Part shown: piece by piece, positions 26,426 to 34,620 of the stretch
How positions within the stretch are numbered: position 1 is the stretch's first letter
Layout: the number at the start of each line of letters is the position of its first letter
Assembly: GCF_000633255.1 (NCBI RefSeq)
Contig: NZ_AYMJ01000023.1
Coordinates: 48,543 to 112,542 of the forward strand
From: Pseudomonas sp. H1h
GTDB taxonomy: Bacteria; Pseudomonadota; Gammaproteobacteria; Pseudomonadales; Pseudomonadaceae
DNA: 64,000 bases
Direction: 5' to 3'
Position numbers and translations under genes: made by a program
Notes under the pieces: model-generated
Told to the model about the DNA's origin: nothing
Seen by the model: the letters and a program-made list of their open reading frames with translations, nothing else
The model's database searches: none

Positions 26426-28149
26426 TGAACAGCAACCTCGCGCTGCCGCTACCGCACAAGCGAGTGCAGCAGACTTCCCGTGCCGAAATCGGTGACCGGA
26501 TCTTCGTCCTCGGCGGCAAACTCCTGCTGCTGTTGCTGCTCGGTGTTGCGGTATTGCTGCCGTTGCTGGCGATCTTCTGGCGCGGTTTCAGCAGCGAAGC
26601 CGGGCAGGGCGGTGGCTGGCTCGCCGCCAAGGAGTTGGTAACCAGCGACAATTTCCACTGGCTGCTCGGCAACAGCCTGAAGGTTTCCCTCAGCGTTGCG
26701 GCCATCGTCGTACCGCTGGCCTACCTGTTTGCCTACGCCTTGCAACGCACGTTGATTCCGGCAAAAGGCATCTGGCGCGGTATTTCCCTGCTGCCACTGA
26801 TGGCGCCGTCGATGCTGCCGGGCATTGCGCTGGTCTATCTGTTCGGCAATCAGGGCATGTTGCGCGGGCTGCTTTCGGACAACATCTACGGCTTCTGGGG
26901 GATTGTGCTGGGCGAGGTGATCTACACCTTTCCGCATGCGTTGATGATTTTGCTCTCGGCGCTGTCGCTGGCCGATGCGCGCCTGTTTGATGCCGCGTCG
27001 AGCATGGGGGCCAGCCCGGCCAAGGCTTTTCGCAGCATTACCTGGCCGGCAACGCGTCAGGCGGTGTTCGCCGCGTTCTGTCTGGTGTTCACCCTGACCA
27101 TCACCGATTTCGGTGTGCCAGTGGTGGTCGGTGGCGACTATCAAGTGCTGGCGCTGGAAGCCTACAAAGCTGTGGTCGGCCAGCAGCAGTTCGGTCGCGG
27201 GGCGCTGATCGGCATGGTGCTGTTGCTGCCGGCGCTGTTCAGCTTCGGCGTCGATGCCTGGCTGCGTCGCCGTCACGGTGATTCCATGAGTGGCCGTGCG
27301 CAGGTGTTCAAACCGGCACCGTCGAAAATGCGCGATGCCTGCTATCTGGCGATTGTTTTGCTGATCAGCGCCGCGTTGATTCTGGTGTTCGGCATGGCGG
27401 TGTTCTCCTCGCTGGTGAAGTTCTGGCCTTACAACCTGTCGCTGTCGCTCAACCACTACCAGTTCAACGAAACCGCCGGCGGTGGCTGGCTGGCCTACAG
27501 CAACAGCCTGAAGATGGCGCTGGGCACGGCACTGATCGGCAGCATGCTGATCTTCACCGGCGCATACCTGATGGAGAAAACCCGCAGCCAACGCGGCCTC
27601 AACCTGACCCTGCGCATGCTCAGTTTTGTGCCGATGGCGGTGCCGGGGCTGGTGCTCGGTCTCGGTTACGTCTTTTTCTTCAACCTCAGCGGCAACCCGT
27701 TGCACGTGCTCTACGGCACGATGACGCTGCTGATCGTCTGCACCATTGCACACTATCTGACCACCGCACAAATGACCGCGACCACCGCGCTGCGCCAGCT
27801 CGACGCCGAGTTCGAAGCCGCCGCGCTGTCGCTCAAGGCGCCGCTGTACCGGCATTACCTGCGCGTCACCGTGCCGATCTGCCTGCCGGCGCTGCTGGAC
27901 ATCGTGCGCTACCTGTTCGTCTCGGCCATGACCACGGTGTCGGCGGCGATCTTCCTCTACAGCCCCGACACCATCCTCGCGGCGGTGGCGGTGCTGAACA
28001 TGGACGACGCCGGCAACGTTGGCGGCGCGGCGGCGATGTCGACCCTGATTCTGTTCACCTCGGCGGGCGTGTCCTTGCTGCTGGCGTGGGCTTCGCGCGG
28101 CTTGCTGCGCCGTTCCCAGGCCTGGCGGCAAACCGCGCCCGGTCACTGA
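26425..28149 (+). CDS. 2-aminoethylphosphonate-type ABC transporter, fused permease
   Basis: 574 residues: two tandem six-helix permease domains fused in one chain, as in FbpB/PhnU2-type importers. Each half has an EAA-like loop facing the ATPase: LADARLFDAASSMGASPAKAF (about residue 187) and LRQLDAEFEAAALSLKAPLYR (about 455), separated by a basic cytoplasmic linker (LRRRHGDSMSGRAQ). It overlaps the ATPase gene and ends 41 bp before the binding-protein gene. Substrate inferred from context. Confidence 0.82.
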   Translation: MNSNLALPLPHKRVQQTSRAEIGDRIFVLGGKLLLLLLLGVAVLLPLLAIFWRGFSSEAGQGGGWLAAKELVTSDNFHWLLGNSLKVSLSVAAIVVPLAYLFAYALQRTLIPAKGIWRGISLLPLMAPSMLPGIALVYLFGNQGMLRGLLSDNIYGFWGIVLGEVIYTFPHALMILLSALSLADARLFDAASSMGASPAKAFRSITWPATRQAVFAAFCLVFTLTITDFGVPVVVGGDYQVLALEAYKAVVGQQQFGRGALIGMVLLLPALFSFGVDAWLRRRHGDSMSGRAQVFKPAPSKMRDACYLAIVLLISAALILVFGMAVFSSLVKFWPYNLSLSLNHYQFNETAGGGWLAYSNSLKMALGTALIGSMLIFTGAYLMEKTRSQRGLNLTLRMLSFVPMAVPGLVLGLGYVFFFNLSGNPLHVLYGTMTLLIVCTIAHYLTTAQMTATTALRQLDAEFEAAALSLKAPLYRHYLRVTVPICLPALLDIVRYLFVSAMTTVSAAIFLYSPDTILAAVAVLNMDDAGNVGGAAAMSTLILFTSAGVSLLLAWASRGLLRRSQAWRQTAPGH

Positions 28150-28190
28150 TTCAAACCTGCCAACCTCAACTCACCTACAGGAAAACGATC

Positions 28191-29216
28191 ATGTTCAAGC
28201 CTATGGCCCTGGCCGCTGCTGTGCTCGCTACTTTCAGCCTGAATGCCTTCGCGGCAAAAACCGAGTTGACGGTGTACACCGCCCTCGAAGCCGAGCAACT
28301 GACCGCTTACAAGGCCGCTTTCGAGAAGGCCAACCCGGACGTCGAGATCAAGTGGGTGCGCGATTCCACCGGGATCATCACCGCCAAACTGCTGGCCGAA
28401 AAGGCCCGTCCGCAGGCTGACGCGGTGTGGGGCCTGGCCGCTTCGAGCCTGGCGATCCTCGACCAGCAAGGCATGCTGCAAAGCTATGCGCCGAAGGATC
28501 TGGGCAAGATCGGCGCGAACTACCGCGACGCCGCCAACCCGCCAGCCTGGGTCGGCATGGACGTCTGGGCCGCAACTATTTGCTTCAACACCGTCGAAGC
28601 CCAAAAGCAGGGCCTGAGCAAGCCCGTGAGCTGGCAAGACCTGACCAAGCCTGAGTACAAGGGCAAGATCGTGATGCCCAACCCGGCGTCGTCCGGCACC
28701 GGTTTCCTCGACGTCAGTGCCTGGCTGCAAACCTTCGGCGAGAAGCAGGGCTGGGCCTACATGGACGGTCTGCACCAGAACATCGGCCAGTACGTTCACT
28801 CCGGTTCCAAGCCTTGCAAACTGGCGGCGGCGGGTGAATTCCCGATCGGTATTTCCTTTGAATACCCGGCCGTACAACTGAAACGCCAAGGCGCGCCGCT
28901 GGACATCATCCTGCCGAAGGAAGGCCTGGGTTGGGAGATTGAAGCGACTGCCGTGATCAAAGGCACCCCGCATGAAGACGCGGCGAAGAAACTCGCTGAC
29001 TTCTCCGCCAGCGCCGAGGCGATGGATCTGTACAAGGAGAACTTCGCTGTTCTTGCGCAGCCGGGGATCGCCAAGCCGCAGACCGAACTGCCGGCCGACT
29101 ACGAGCAGCGTCTGATCAAGAACGACTTTGCCTGGGCCTCGAAGAACCGTGACGAGATCCTCACCGAGTGGCGCAAGCGTTACGACGGCAAGTCCGAGAA
29201 AGTCGTTGCCAAGTAA
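28191..29216 (+). CDS. 2-aminoethylphosphonate-type ABC transporter, periplasmic binding protein
   Basis: 341 residues. A signal peptide (MFKPMALAAAVLATFSLNAFA) precedes a class II binding fold that opens TELTVYTALEAEQLTAYKAAF and continues WVRDSTGIITAKLLAEKARPQ and MPNPASSGTGFLDVSAWLQ, the pattern of the iron/thiamine/AEP-binding cluster. The start at 28191 is fixed by the signal peptide; CAGG lies nine bases before it. A REP pair of about 100 bp separates it from the oxidoreductase gene, which probably lowers expression of the enzymes relative to the binding protein. Confidence 0.85.
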   Translation: MFKPMALAAAVLATFSLNAFAAKTELTVYTALEAEQLTAYKAAFEKANPDVEIKWVRDSTGIITAKLLAEKARPQADAVWGLAASSLAILDQQGMLQSYAPKDLGKIGANYRDAANPPAWVGMDVWAATICFNTVEAQKQGLSKPVSWQDLTKPEYKGKIVMPNPASSGTGFLDVSAWLQTFGEKQGWAYMDGLHQNIGQYVHSGSKPCKLAAAGEFPIGISFEYPAVQLKRQGAPLDIILPKEGLGWEIEATAVIKGTPHEDAAKKLADFSASAEAMDLYKENFAVLAQPGIAKPQTELPADYEQRLIKNDFAWASKNRDEILTEWRKRYDGKSEKVVAK

Positions 29217-29241
29217 GACCTTTATCGACTGACAGGGCCTC

Positions 29242-29334
29242 TTCGCGAGCAAGCCCGCTCCCACATTGGATCTTCAGTGAACGCAAATTCTGTGTGCACC
29301 AAAAATCCCCTGTGGGAGCGGGCTTGCTCGCGAA
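29242..29334. repeat. REP pair inside the phosphonate operon
   Basis: Facing full-length units about 50 bp apart between the binding-protein and oxidoreductase genes, codirectional with no other terminator; it may stabilise the upstream message or attenuate the downstream one. Confidence 0.88.
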
Positions 29335-29362
29335 AGCGGTCTCGCATTCAGGGAAAATTTCC

Positions 29363-30496
29363 ATGACACATCACCAAGACCTGCTCATCGTCGGCGCCGG
29401 CATCCTTGGTCTGTCCCACGCCTATGCCGCCGCCAAACGCGGCCTCAAGGTCAGCGTTTTCGAGCGCACCGCCACGCCCATTGGTGCCTCGGTGCGCAAC
29501 TTCGGTCAGGCGCTGGTCACCGGTCAGCCGCCGGGCCCGATGCTCGAACTGGCCAAGGCCAGCCGCGACATCTGGGGCGACTGGGCGCAACTCGCCGGTT
29601 TGCAGATCAAGCGCAACGGCTCTTACCTGTTCGCCCGCACTGAAGCCGAAGAACACCTGCTGGAAGCCTTCTGCAACGGTCGCGCCGTTGAGCACGGTTA
29701 CAACATCCAGCTCCTGCGCGGCGCCGCATTGCGCGACGTGTACCACGGCCAGTTCAGCCACCATCGCGCCGCGTTGCACGGCATGGACGATCAACAGCTG
29801 TACTCGCGGGAAGCGATTCCGGCGCTGATCGAATACCTGCGCCGCGACCTCGGCGTCGAGTTTCACTTCAGCACGCTGGTGCGCGACGTCGAACCGGGGC
29901 GCCTGCAAAGCACTGCCGGCAGCTTTACGGCAAAGCAGATCATCGTCTGCTCCGGTCACGACTATCAGACCCTGCTGGCCGAGCCGATTGCCGCGCTCGA
30001 CCCGCAGATCTGCCGTTTGCAGATGCTGCGCGGCAAACCGCAGGTCGAACTGAATCTGCAACACGCCTTGCTCACCGGTTTGAGCTGCGTGCACTACGGC
30101 GCTTTCGCCGATTTGCCGGAAGCAGCGGCGGTGCAGGCGCAAATCCTGCGCGAGCAACCGCACCTGCATGACAACGGCATTCACCTGCTGATCAGCCCGA
30201 CGCCGTATGGCGAATTGATCATTGGCGATTCGCACCATTACGGCAGCGACCCGTCGCCGTTCAACGCCGAGCAGGTCGACAACTGGATGCTGGAACTGGC
30301 CGAGCAGACGCTGGGCTGCAAGGTGCAAGTGGTCGAGCGCTGGCAGGGCGTCTATGGTTCCCGAGGGCCGGGGCCGTTTTCGTTCCTGCGCCCGGCAGCG
30401 GGGCTGAGTGTGGCGCTGATGCACACCGGCGTCGGCATGAGCGTCGGCCCGGCGCTGGCCGAGCGCAATGTCGCGCAGTTGCTGGAGGAAGTCTGA
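29363..30496 (+). CDS. FAD-dependent amine oxidoreductase of phosphonate clusters (TIGR03364-like)
   Basis: 377 residues of the DAO/glycine-oxidase fold. The dinucleotide motif is IVGAGILGLSHAYAAAKRG (Gly11-Gly16), with SVFER for the ribose. The C-terminal FAD-binding part is GVYGSRGPGPFSFLRPAAG and LMHTGVGMSVGPALAERN. TIGR03364 members recur beside phosphonate transport and degradation genes and were proposed to deaminate an aminophosphonate; recent work reports activity on 2-aminoethylphosphonate or N-alkyl derivatives for related enzymes. Start 29363 (MTHHQDLLIVG) is set by the Rossmann fold. ATGA overlap with the HD oxygenase gene. Confidence 0.82.
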   Translation: MTHHQDLLIVGAGILGLSHAYAAAKRGLKVSVFERTATPIGASVRNFGQALVTGQPPGPMLELAKASRDIWGDWAQLAGLQIKRNGSYLFARTEAEEHLLEAFCNGRAVEHGYNIQLLRGAALRDVYHGQFSHHRAALHGMDDQQLYSREAIPALIEYLRRDLGVEFHFSTLVRDVEPGRLQSTAGSFTAKQIIVCSGHDYQTLLAEPIAALDPQICRLQMLRGKPQVELNLQHALLTGLSCVHYGAFADLPEAAAVQAQILREQPHLHDNGIHLLISPTPYGELIIGDSHHYGSDPSPFNAEQVDNWMLELAEQTLGCKVQVVERWQGVYGSRGPGPFSFLRPAAGLSVALMHTGVGMSVGPALAERNVAQLLEEV

Positions 30497-31053
30497 TGGC
30501 CGATCACCAACAAGTCGTCGCCCGGGTGTTCGGGTTGTACGAGCGCTTTGGCAGCAGCGATTACATCGGTGAACCGGTGTCGCAGATCGAACACATGTCC
30601 CAGGCCGCTGAACTGGCGATCGCCGAAGGCTTCGACGATGAAGTAGTGCTGGCGGCGTTCTTCCATGACATCGGCCATTTGTGTGCCGAGGGTGCCGAGA
30701 ACATGGGCGGTTATGGTGTGGTCAGCCATGAGCGGCTGGGCGCCAATTACTTGCGTGAGGCCGGTTTCAGCGAGCGTCTGGCGCGGCTGGTGGAATATCA
30801 CGTGCAGGCCAAGCGTTATCTGACGCTGCGCGAGCCGGGGTACTTTGAGCGATTGAGTGAAGCCAGTCGCAAGACGCTGGCGTATCAGGGCGGGGTGATG
30901 AGTGAGGCCGAGGCGGATGCGTTTGAGCGCGATCCGCTGTGTGCCGTGAGTTTGCGGATGCGGCAGTGGGATGAGCTGGCCAAGGAGACGGCGGTGCCGG
31001 TGATGGATCTGGGAGTATTGAAGGCGAAAGCGGTGCGGCTGCTGGCGGCGTAA
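30496..31053 (+). CDS. phnZ: PhnZ-like mixed-valent diiron HD-domain oxygenase
   Basis: 185 residues. PhnZ splits 1-hydroxy-2-aminoethylphosphonate into glycine and phosphate using O2 and a Fe(II)/Fe(III) pair. Every ligand I recall from PhnZ aligns: His33, His57-Asp58 (AFFHDIGH), His78 (VSHERLG), His102 (EYHVQAKR) and Asp159 (QWDELAK). The substrate residues also fit: Lys106, and Tyr23 and Glu26 in SDYIGEP. It overlaps the upstream oxidoreductase gene, so the two are translationally coupled. No phnY, which would make the hydroxylated substrate, is present nearby. PhnZ-type oxygenase confident; true substrate open. Confidence 0.85.
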   Translation: MADHQQVVARVFGLYERFGSSDYIGEPVSQIEHMSQAAELAIAEGFDDEVVLAAFFHDIGHLCAEGAENMGGYGVVSHERLGANYLREAGFSERLARLVEYHVQAKRYLTLREPGYFERLSEASRKTLAYQGGVMSEAEADAFERDPLCAVSLRMRQWDELAKETAVPVMDLGVLKAKAVRLLAA

Positions 31054-31075
31054 CCTGTGTCAGCGAGTCGCGCCA

Positions 31076-31159
31076 TTCGCGGGCAAGCCCGCTCCCACAT
31101 TCGACCGAGTGCCAGCAGAAGGAAAGCGATCCAACTGTGGGAGCGGGCTTGCTCGCGAA
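31076..31159. repeat. REP pair closing the phosphonate module
   Basis: Left unit has ATTCGCGGGCAAGC (A>G in the usual GCGAGC). Located between convergent phnZ-like and DUF3482 genes. Confidence 0.85.
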
Positions 31160-31175
31160 GAGGCCGGTTCAAGCG

Positions 31176-32552
31176 CTACAAATCTGCAGCCAGCCAATCA
31201 ATCTGCTCCTGCCGCTCAGCCTGATTCAGCTTTGGATGCGGATTGAGCGAAGACCACTGCGGATGCGCCCGCGCCTTGCTCAGCGCCTCGGGTAGCTTGC
31301 CCTCGCGCCAGGTCTTGTTGTGCGGTGTCGCCACCTGAATGCTGTCCAGCGCCGCATGGCCTCGGGCGGTCAGTGCCTGCAGCAGTTGTCGCTGACGCAA
31401 TGCCAGCAGGCGCAACACGTTGTCATCGACCGTCAGCTCCCGCTGTCCCTTGATCTTGCCGAGCAGGCGATTGCCATAACTGCGGGCGGTTTGCAGGGCG
31501 CCGCCGGCAATCGCGCCGGCCAGGGCGGCGGCGCCGAGGGTGATGCCGCCCACCAGCAAATCCACCCCGGCACCGGCTGCAGCGCCGGCGGCAATCCCGC
31601 CGCCAACCCGCACACCGAGTTGCTTGAGGGTTTCCGGGTTGAACAAATCATCGCCCCAACGCCCATCGAGCAACGGCAGATCACTGGCGGCCGCGTCCTG
31701 TGGGCGGAAGGCGTAGAGCTTGAGCAGCGCTTCGACGCATTTTTGCTCGCGCTGGCGCACGGCCTTGCGCAGTTCGCTGATGGCCTGTTGTTCCTGTTCG
31801 GCGTGGCTAGCCACACTGCGCCGGCACGCGGCGCAGTCGATCAGCAATTCGGCAATCAAGCGCGCAGCACTTTGCTGGCGCGCCAGGCGTTGGGCCTGTT
31901 GATCGGCGATCAGGCGCTCCAGTTGCGGACGGGCATTTTCCAGCAGCAACGCGAGGCTTTCGTACAGCCGCCGCTCACCATCCTCCGGCGGCGCGACGCT
32001 GTCGAAGCGCACCAGCGCATGCAGGCCGAGCCGCGCCAACGCTTCGCGCCAGTCCGGCTCGCGATGGTTGGCGCTGCTGACGAAATTCAATACCGGCAGC
32101 AGTGGCTTGCCACAACTGGCGAGCACTTCGAGTTCATCGCGGTACTTGGCCAGCACCGGTTCGCGGGCGTCGATCACATAGAGGCCGGCGTCGGAGGCGA
32201 GCAGTTGTCGCAGCACTTTCGCCTCCTGTTCGAAACGCTGGCGTGCCTCGCTGCCGTCGAGAAAGCGCGCCACTCGTGCCGGACCATCGAGGCGTTCGCC
32301 GGGGCGTTCCAGGCGCTCGAGGAAATCCAGCAGAGCAATCGCGTCTTCCAATCCCGGTGTGTCGTAGAGATCAAGCAGCGGCTCACCGTCCACCGACAAC
32401 CGCGCACCCTCGACATGCCGGGTGGTGCTCGGCCGGTGCGAGACTTCGCCGAAGCCGACATCGCGGGTCAGGGTGCGCAGCAGCGAGGTCTTGCCGACGT
32501 TGGTGTGGCCGACCACCGCAAGTTTCAGCGGCGCTTTCCGGGCATCAGTCAT
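31176..32552 (-). CDS. GTPase with C-terminal DUF3482
   Basis: 458 residues. A TRAFAC-type G domain occupies about residues 10-200: G1 GHTNVGKTS, switch I RPSTTRHVEG, G3 LYDTPGLED; the G4 position reads NFVS in PVLNFVSSANHRE, so base recognition may be atypical. The C-terminal half holds DUF3482, with glycine/alanine-rich hydrophobic helices (GGGIAAGAAAGAGVDLLVGGITLGAAALAGAIAGG, in pieces from about residue 315) that could insert in membrane. It overlaps the DUF2868 gene by 8 bp. Together they look like a membrane protein with a partner GTPase; function unknown. Confidence 0.82.
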   Translation of the reverse strand: MTDARKAPLKLAVVGHTNVGKTSLLRTLTRDVGFGEVSHRPSTTRHVEGARLSVDGEPLLDLYDTPGLEDAIALLDFLERLERPGERLDGPARVARFLDGSEARQRFEQEAKVLRQLLASDAGLYVIDAREPVLAKYRDELEVLASCGKPLLPVLNFVSSANHREPDWREALARLGLHALVRFDSVAPPEDGERRLYESLALLLENARPQLERLIADQQAQRLARQQSAARLIAELLIDCAACRRSVASHAEQEQQAISELRKAVRQREQKCVEALLKLYAFRPQDAAASDLPLLDGRWGDDLFNPETLKQLGVRVGGGIAAGAAAGAGVDLLVGGITLGAAALAGAIAGGALQTARSYGNRLLGKIKGQRELTVDDNVLRLLALRQRQLLQALTARGHAALDSIQVATPHNKTWREGKLPEALSKARAHPQWSSLNPHPKLNQAERQEQIDWLAADL

Positions 32553-33918
32553 GACCGTTCTCCAGCCAGTTCAACGGGGCGCAATCGGCGAACGGCAGCT
32601 CCAGTTGCTGCAGCGCCACGTGCCAATCGCCGAGGCGGGCGCTGTCCAGTGCTTCACCGGGCGGCGCTTGCAGCAGCCAGACGCGGGTGGCGCTGGCATT
32701 GCGCGCCAGTTCGGCGATCAGCGCGAGGCTGCCGCGATCCGGCGAGCGCCGTGGATCGCAGGCGATCAGCAGGCGCGCCGGGGGGAAGCGACTGAGTTGT
32801 TCGAGCAGTTTGTGTCGCGACTCGCGGCTGTCGAGGATGCCGGCGTTGCTCACGGTTTTCGGCAGGGCCGGTGGCCAGGGACGCTGGTCGTCGAGTTCGA
32901 TGGCGACCAGCAGGGCACCGTCGCTCGCATGTTCGCTGACGCTGCTTTCGACCCGATGCAACTGCTGCGGCGCGGCGTCATTGATACCGAGGCGTTCGCT
33001 GGTGGGCATCAGGCGTTCGCGCAACTGGGCGTAACCGGGCAGGTTCAAGTCCAGGCTCAGTGCGGTTTTGCCGCTGCTCCAGCGCCAGAAGCAAAACAGT
33101 GCCAGCAGCAGGCGCGGCAGCACGCCGTAGACCACCAGTACACCGACCAGCCAGGTCGCCCAGGCCTGCCGCGCACTTTCGATGTCCAGCGCGGCGGCGC
33201 CGCTGGCGCGGATCATTTCCACGCTCGGCACGTTGAAGCCGAGCAGCGCCGGCAGCGCGCCGAGGGCCTGGGTCATGTGGATGAAGGTGTCGGCGCTGAG
33301 GATCGTGGTTTCCCAGACGAAGCCGTAGCGCCGGGTCGCCATCAGCGTCAGCAGCAACACCAGCGCGCTGAGCATCGCCAGCAGCCACAATCCGTTGACC
33401 AATGTGCCGAGCGCCCAGCGGTTGAGCTTCTTGCGTTGCAGCATCAATAGCAGGGCCGGAGCCAGTTGTGCGGCTTTGGCGTCACGGGCGAACTTTTCGC
33501 TGAGCCACAGCCACAAGCGTCCAAGGGTGGCGCCGTGTTCGCCGGCAAAAATCAGCCCCAACGCCCAGCTCGACAGCAGAATCAGGTTCAGTCCGAGCAG
33601 GCTGCCCAAGGCCCAGAACACATTGACCGGTGTCTGGCTCAGCGCGGCGAAAGCCAGGCCGGCACCACTCAACACCGCGAAAATCATCAGCAGCACCAAC
33701 GCCAGACGTGCGCCTTGCAGCCAGTGAGTGAGAGCGGCACGCAGCCCGTCGCGTTCGGCCAGCCATGCTGCCCGGCGTTGAATGCGGCTCGGCAGATCGC
33801 CACCCGCCGCGCGGGCCAGACGATTGGCTTCCAGATCCTCCAGGGGGCCTGCGTGTTCTTCACGCAGGCGGATGGTTTCAGTCAGCCAGAGGTTTTGCAG
33901 TGGAGTGAGTTCAGTCAC
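32545..33918 (-). CDS. DUF2868 domain-containing membrane protein
   Basis: 457 residues. After a soluble charged N terminus (MTELTPLQNLWLTETIRLRE) come four to five hydrophobic segments: ALVLLMIFAVLSGAGLAFAAL, LNLILLSSWALGLIF, LLAMLSALVLLLTLMA and WLVGVLVVYGVLPRLLLALF. The C-terminal third is soluble and has an alpha/beta pattern (LLVAIELD, RLLIACDPRRSPDRG, VWLLQAPPGEA). It is the promoter-proximal gene of the pair with the DUF3482 GTPase and is divergent from folA. No enzyme motif recognised. Confidence 0.8.
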   Translation of the reverse strand: MTELTPLQNLWLTETIRLREEHAGPLEDLEANRLARAAGGDLPSRIQRRAAWLAERDGLRAALTHWLQGARLALVLLMIFAVLSGAGLAFAALSQTPVNVFWALGSLLGLNLILLSSWALGLIFAGEHGATLGRLWLWLSEKFARDAKAAQLAPALLLMLQRKKLNRWALGTLVNGLWLLAMLSALVLLLTLMATRRYGFVWETTILSADTFIHMTQALGALPALLGFNVPSVEMIRASGAAALDIESARQAWATWLVGVLVVYGVLPRLLLALFCFWRWSSGKTALSLDLNLPGYAQLRERLMPTSERLGINDAAPQQLHRVESSVSEHASDGALLVAIELDDQRPWPPALPKTVSNAGILDSRESRHKLLEQLSRFPPARLLIACDPRRSPDRGSLALIAELARNASATRVWLLQAPPGEALDSARLGDWHVALQQLELPFADCAPLNWLENGHD

Positions 33919-33930
33919 GCGCCATTCCGT

Positions 33931-33944
33931 TGCTCAATTGAGCA
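33931..33944. promoter_or_regulatory. Perfect 14-bp palindrome in the folA control region
   Basis: TGCTCAATTGAGCA, 12 bp upstream of the DUF2868 start and 60 bp upstream of folA. Possible operator; no factor known to me. Confidence 0.35.
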
Positions 33945-34003
33945 GTGAGCATAACCGCTGTGGTGCTTATCGGGTCAAGCGAGGCTCTGGTATCCTCGCC
34001 GGC

Positions 34004-34516
34004 ATGACTAAATCACTCCCCCTCAGCCTGATCGCAGCCCTCGGTGAAAACCGTGTGATCGGCGTCGACAACAGCATGCCCTGGCACCTGCCGGGGGACT
34101 TCAAATACTTCAAGGCCATGACCCTCGGCAAGCCGATCATCATGGGCCGCAAGACCTGGGATTCTCTCGGTCGTCCGCTGCCGGGCCGCTTGAACATCGT
34201 GGTCAGCCGTCAGGCCGATCTGGTGCTGGAAGGGGCGCAGGTGTATCCGTCGCTGGAAGCTGCCGTGGTTCGCGCCGAGGAATGGGCGACAGAGCAGGGT
34301 GTTGGTGAGCTGATGCTGATTGGCGGCGCGCAGTTGTATGCGCAAGGGCTGGCGCAGGCTGATCGTCTGTATCTGACCCGCGTGGCGCTGAGCCCGGAAG
34401 GGGATGCGTGGTTTCCGGAATTCGATCTGAATCAGTGGAAACTGGTGTCGAATGTGGCCAATCCGGCTGAGGGCGACAAGCCCGCGTACAACTTTGAAGT
34501 TTGGGAAAGGGCCTAA
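34004..34516 (+). CDS. folA: Dihydrofolate reductase
   Basis: 170 residues, typical chromosomal size. Reduces dihydrofolate with NADPH, serving thymidylate synthase. Typical elements: SLIAALGENRVIGVDNSMPWHLPGDFKYF (in pieces, residues 7-35, with the catalytic acidic residue in the LPGDF helix), MGRKTWDSLGRPLPGR, and IGGAQLYAQGL. The start at 34004 is chosen because MTKSLPLSLIAAL matches the beta-A strand; the frame is open 222 bases upstream under the divergent gene. Confidence 0.96.
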   Translation: MTKSLPLSLIAALGENRVIGVDNSMPWHLPGDFKYFKAMTLGKPIIMGRKTWDSLGRPLPGRLNIVVSRQADLVLEGAQVYPSLEAAVVRAEEWATEQGVGELMLIGGAQLYAQGLAQADRLYLTRVALSPEGDAWFPEFDLNQWKLVSNVANPAEGDKPAYNFEVWERA

Positions 34517-34520
34517 GCGC

Positions 34521-34594
34521 TTCGCGAGCAAGCCCGCTCCCACAGGGGATTTGTGTCGATCACAGATCCAATGTGGGAGCGGGCTTGCTCGCGA
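34521..34594. repeat. REP pair after folA
   Basis: Units face each other across about 30 bp, between the convergent folA and cystine-carrier ends. Confidence 0.9.
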
Positions 34595-34620
34595 AGAGGC
34601 CCGCTCAATCACTGAAAAGC

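Noticed and set aside
26449..28146. 565-codon open frame antisense to the phosphonate permease
   Set aside because: Shadow of a well-supported membrane protein; composition is Arg/Gln/His-rich.
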